Part shown: one piece after another, positions 3,963 to 5,286 of the stretch
Numbering within the stretch: position 1 is the stretch's first letter
Layout: each line of letters begins with the position of its first letter
The notes under the pieces: generated by a model
What the model saw: the letters and a program-made list of their open reading frames with translations, nothing else
Told to the model about the DNA's origin: nothing
Database searches by the model: none
Translations under genes and position numbers: made by a program
Origin: Oscillospiraceae bacterium
GTDB lineage: Bacteria > Bacillota > Clostridia > Oscillospirales > Ruminococcaceae
Assembly (NCBI GenBank): GCA_029098085.1
Contig: JAQXNQ010000443.1
Span: 1 to 5,286, forward strand
Length of the DNA stretch: 5,286 bases
Reading direction: 5' to 3'

Positions 3963-5286
3963 GCGCTGGTGCACAACCTGACCACCATGAACTCCCGCGC
4001 CGGTTCGCAGGTGCCCTTCTCCTCCATCAACTACGGCACCGACACCTCTCCCGAGGGCAGAATGGTCATCCGCAACGTGCTGCTGGCCACCAAGGCCGGT
4101 CTGGGCAACGGCGAAACCCCCATTTTCCCCATTCACATCTTCAAGGTCAAGGAGGGGGTCAACTACAACCCCGGCGAACCCAACTACGACCTGTTCAAGC
4201 TGGCCATTGAGGTTTCCGCCAAGCGGCTGTTCCCCAACTTCAGCTTCATCGATGCTCCCTTCAACCTGCAGTACTACAAGCCCGGCCAGCCCGACACCGA
4301 GTGCGCCTATATGGGCTGCCGCACCCGGGTCATCGCCAACCACTACGATCCCACCCACGAGATCGTCACCGGCCGCGGCAACCTGAGCTTCACCTCGGTC
4401 AACCTGCCCCGGCTGGCCATCAAGGCCCACGGGGATGTGGATCTCTTCTTTGAATCGCTGGACAAGATGATCGATCTGGTGGTGGATCAGCTGCTGGCCC
4501 GGTTCAAGATCCAGTGCGGCAAGAAGGTCCGCAACTATCCCTTCCTCATGGGACAGGGCGTCTGGCTGGGCTCGGACAACCTGGGCCCGGACGACAGCGT
4601 CGAGGAGGTGCTCAAGCAGGGCACCCTTACCATGGGCTTCATTGGCCTGGCCGAGTGCCTGAAGGCGTTGACCGGCAAGCATCACGGCGAGTCGGAGGAG
4701 TCCCAGAACCTGGGCCTGGAGATCATCGGCTATATGCGCCGCCGGATGGACGAGGAAACCGAGCGGACAGGCCTGAACTTCTCGCTGATCGCCACCCCCG
4801 CCGAGGGTCTGTCCGGCCGTTTCGTCCGGATCGACAAAAAGCTGTTCGGCGAGATCCCCGGCGTCACCGACCGGGACTACTACACCAACTCCTTCCATGT
4901 GCCGGTTTACTACCAGATCAACGCCTTCGACAAGCTGCGCATCGAGGCGCCCTATCACGCCCTGACCAACGGCGGCCACATCTCCTATATCGAGCTGGAC
5001 GGTGACCCCACCGAGAATCTGGAGGCCTTTGAGCGGGTGGTTCGCTATATGAAGGAGATCGGCATCGGCTACGGCTCCATCAACCACCCGGTGGACCGGG
5101 ATCCGGTCTGCGGCTATACCGGCATCATCCAGAACGAGTGCCCCCACTGCCATCGCAAGGAAAACGAAAGTGAGGTTGGCTTTGAGCGCATCCGCCGCAT
5201 CACCGGCTATCTGGTCGGCACGCTGGACCGGTTCAACGACGCCAAGCGGGCCGAGGTGGAGGACAGGGTGAAGCATTCTTTTAGTG
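3963..5286 (+). CDS. nrdD: C-terminal part of NrdD after the TAG, catalytic half, partial at the window edge
   Basis: 441 open codons follow the TAG in the same frame and carry the catalytic half: SRAGSQVPFSSINYGTDTS, the probable thiyl Cys452 (MGCRTRV), Cys716 and the CPHC pair (726 and 729), and the glycyl-radical Gly748 in RRITGYLVGTLDRF. The last visible codons read VKHSFS with no stop, so the gene ends off the right edge. No good independent start exists. GTG 3969 and ATG 3987 lack a Shine-Dalgarno. ATG 4062 has only GAGGG four bases upstream and would remove conserved sequence. Codon use matches the first half. It may be untranslated, made by readthrough, or continuous with the first half if the TAG is an error. 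Confidence 0.7.

Larger units (their letters stand above)
2964..5286 (+). pseudogene. nrdD: Anaerobic (class III) ribonucleoside-triphosphate reductase, interrupted by one in-frame TAG; 3' end off the window
   Basis: NrdD reduces ribonucleoside triphosphates to dNTPs without oxygen, using a glycyl radical made by the activase NrdG (usually the next gene, not in view). One continuous frame of 774 codons covers the window from ATG 2964 to the edge, with a single TAG at codon 333 (3960-3962). Numbering with TAG counted, it has an ATP-cone (about 3-93), Cys178 in TTCTQIDLGKL (the equivalent of E. coli Cys175), the probable thiyl Cys452 in YMGCRTRV, Cys716/726/729 near the zinc site, and the glycyl-radical motif IRRITGYLV with Gly748. 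Every family landmark is in place on both sides of the stop, with no frameshift. The interruption is therefore a point change: Glu GAG or Gln CAG to TAG is one substitution, and relatives usually have Glu, from memory. The cut end lies about 26 residues after Gly748, near the expected C-terminus. It is called a pseudogene conservatively; sequencing error, readthrough or a split enzyme are alternatives. Confidence 0.85.

Noticed and set aside
3900..4000. Frameshift or inserted element causing the nrdD interruption
   Set aside because: The protein continues in the same frame with no missing or extra residues around TAG (QAM, stop, ALVHNL), so the lesion is a single-codon change.
2898..5276. 792-codon open frame on the minus strand over nrdD
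   Set aside because: It mirrors nrdD, whose plus-strand translation matches the family throughout. The antisense product is Gly/Val/Leu-rich repetitive sequence and no ribosome binding site is evident.

Overview
The window is about 5.3 kb of GC-rich coding sequence with AT-rich spacers. It looks like a chromosomal segment from an anaerobic Firmicute, most likely a gut-type Clostridia close to Oscillospiraceae/Ruminococcaceae. The reasons are the Firmicutes-specific pairing of a DnaD-domain protein with a DnaI/DnaC-type helicase-loader ATPase, an oxygen-sensitive class III ribonucleotide reductase, strong AGGAGG-type ribosome binding sites, and hairpin-rich intergenic repeats. The lineage call is inference from style and gene content, not from a search.

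Layout. Bases 1-485 hold no gene. They contain four consecutive stem-loops (8-104), a clear Rho-independent terminator for a gene off the left edge (163-186), an extended -10 promoter (about 201-209) and a roughly 270-nt leader with five small hairpins. Bases 486-1436 encode a DnaD-like protein with a winged-helix region and two DDBH2 modules. Fifteen bases later, 1452-2453 encode a DnaI/DnaC-type AAA+ helicase loader with a Cys cluster. These two form an operon for replication initiation or restart.

Bases 2454-2963 are a 510-base intergenic region. It has a candidate terminator (2580-2608), a perfect-consensus sigma-A promoter (TTGACA, 17 bases, TATAAT at 2704-2732), two candidate NrdR boxes 31 bp apart centre to centre (one on the -10, one just downstream of the start site), and a GC-rich, hairpin-forming leader of about 225 nt. 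From 2964 to the right edge runs nrdD, the anaerobic ribonucleoside-triphosphate reductase. Its reading frame is interrupted by a single in-frame TAG at codon 333 (3960-3962). The frame then continues intact, with all recognisable catalytic residues, to the window edge just short of the expected C-terminus.

Together the genes cover replicative helicase loading and anaerobic dNTP supply. The observations most worth checking are the lone amber codon in an otherwise intact nrdD (sequencing error, fresh mutation, split enzyme or readthrough), the NrdR-type operator, the structured nrdD leader, and a motif-plus-hairpin module that occurs twice upstream of the dnaD-like gene. I did not find a clearly new multi-gene system.
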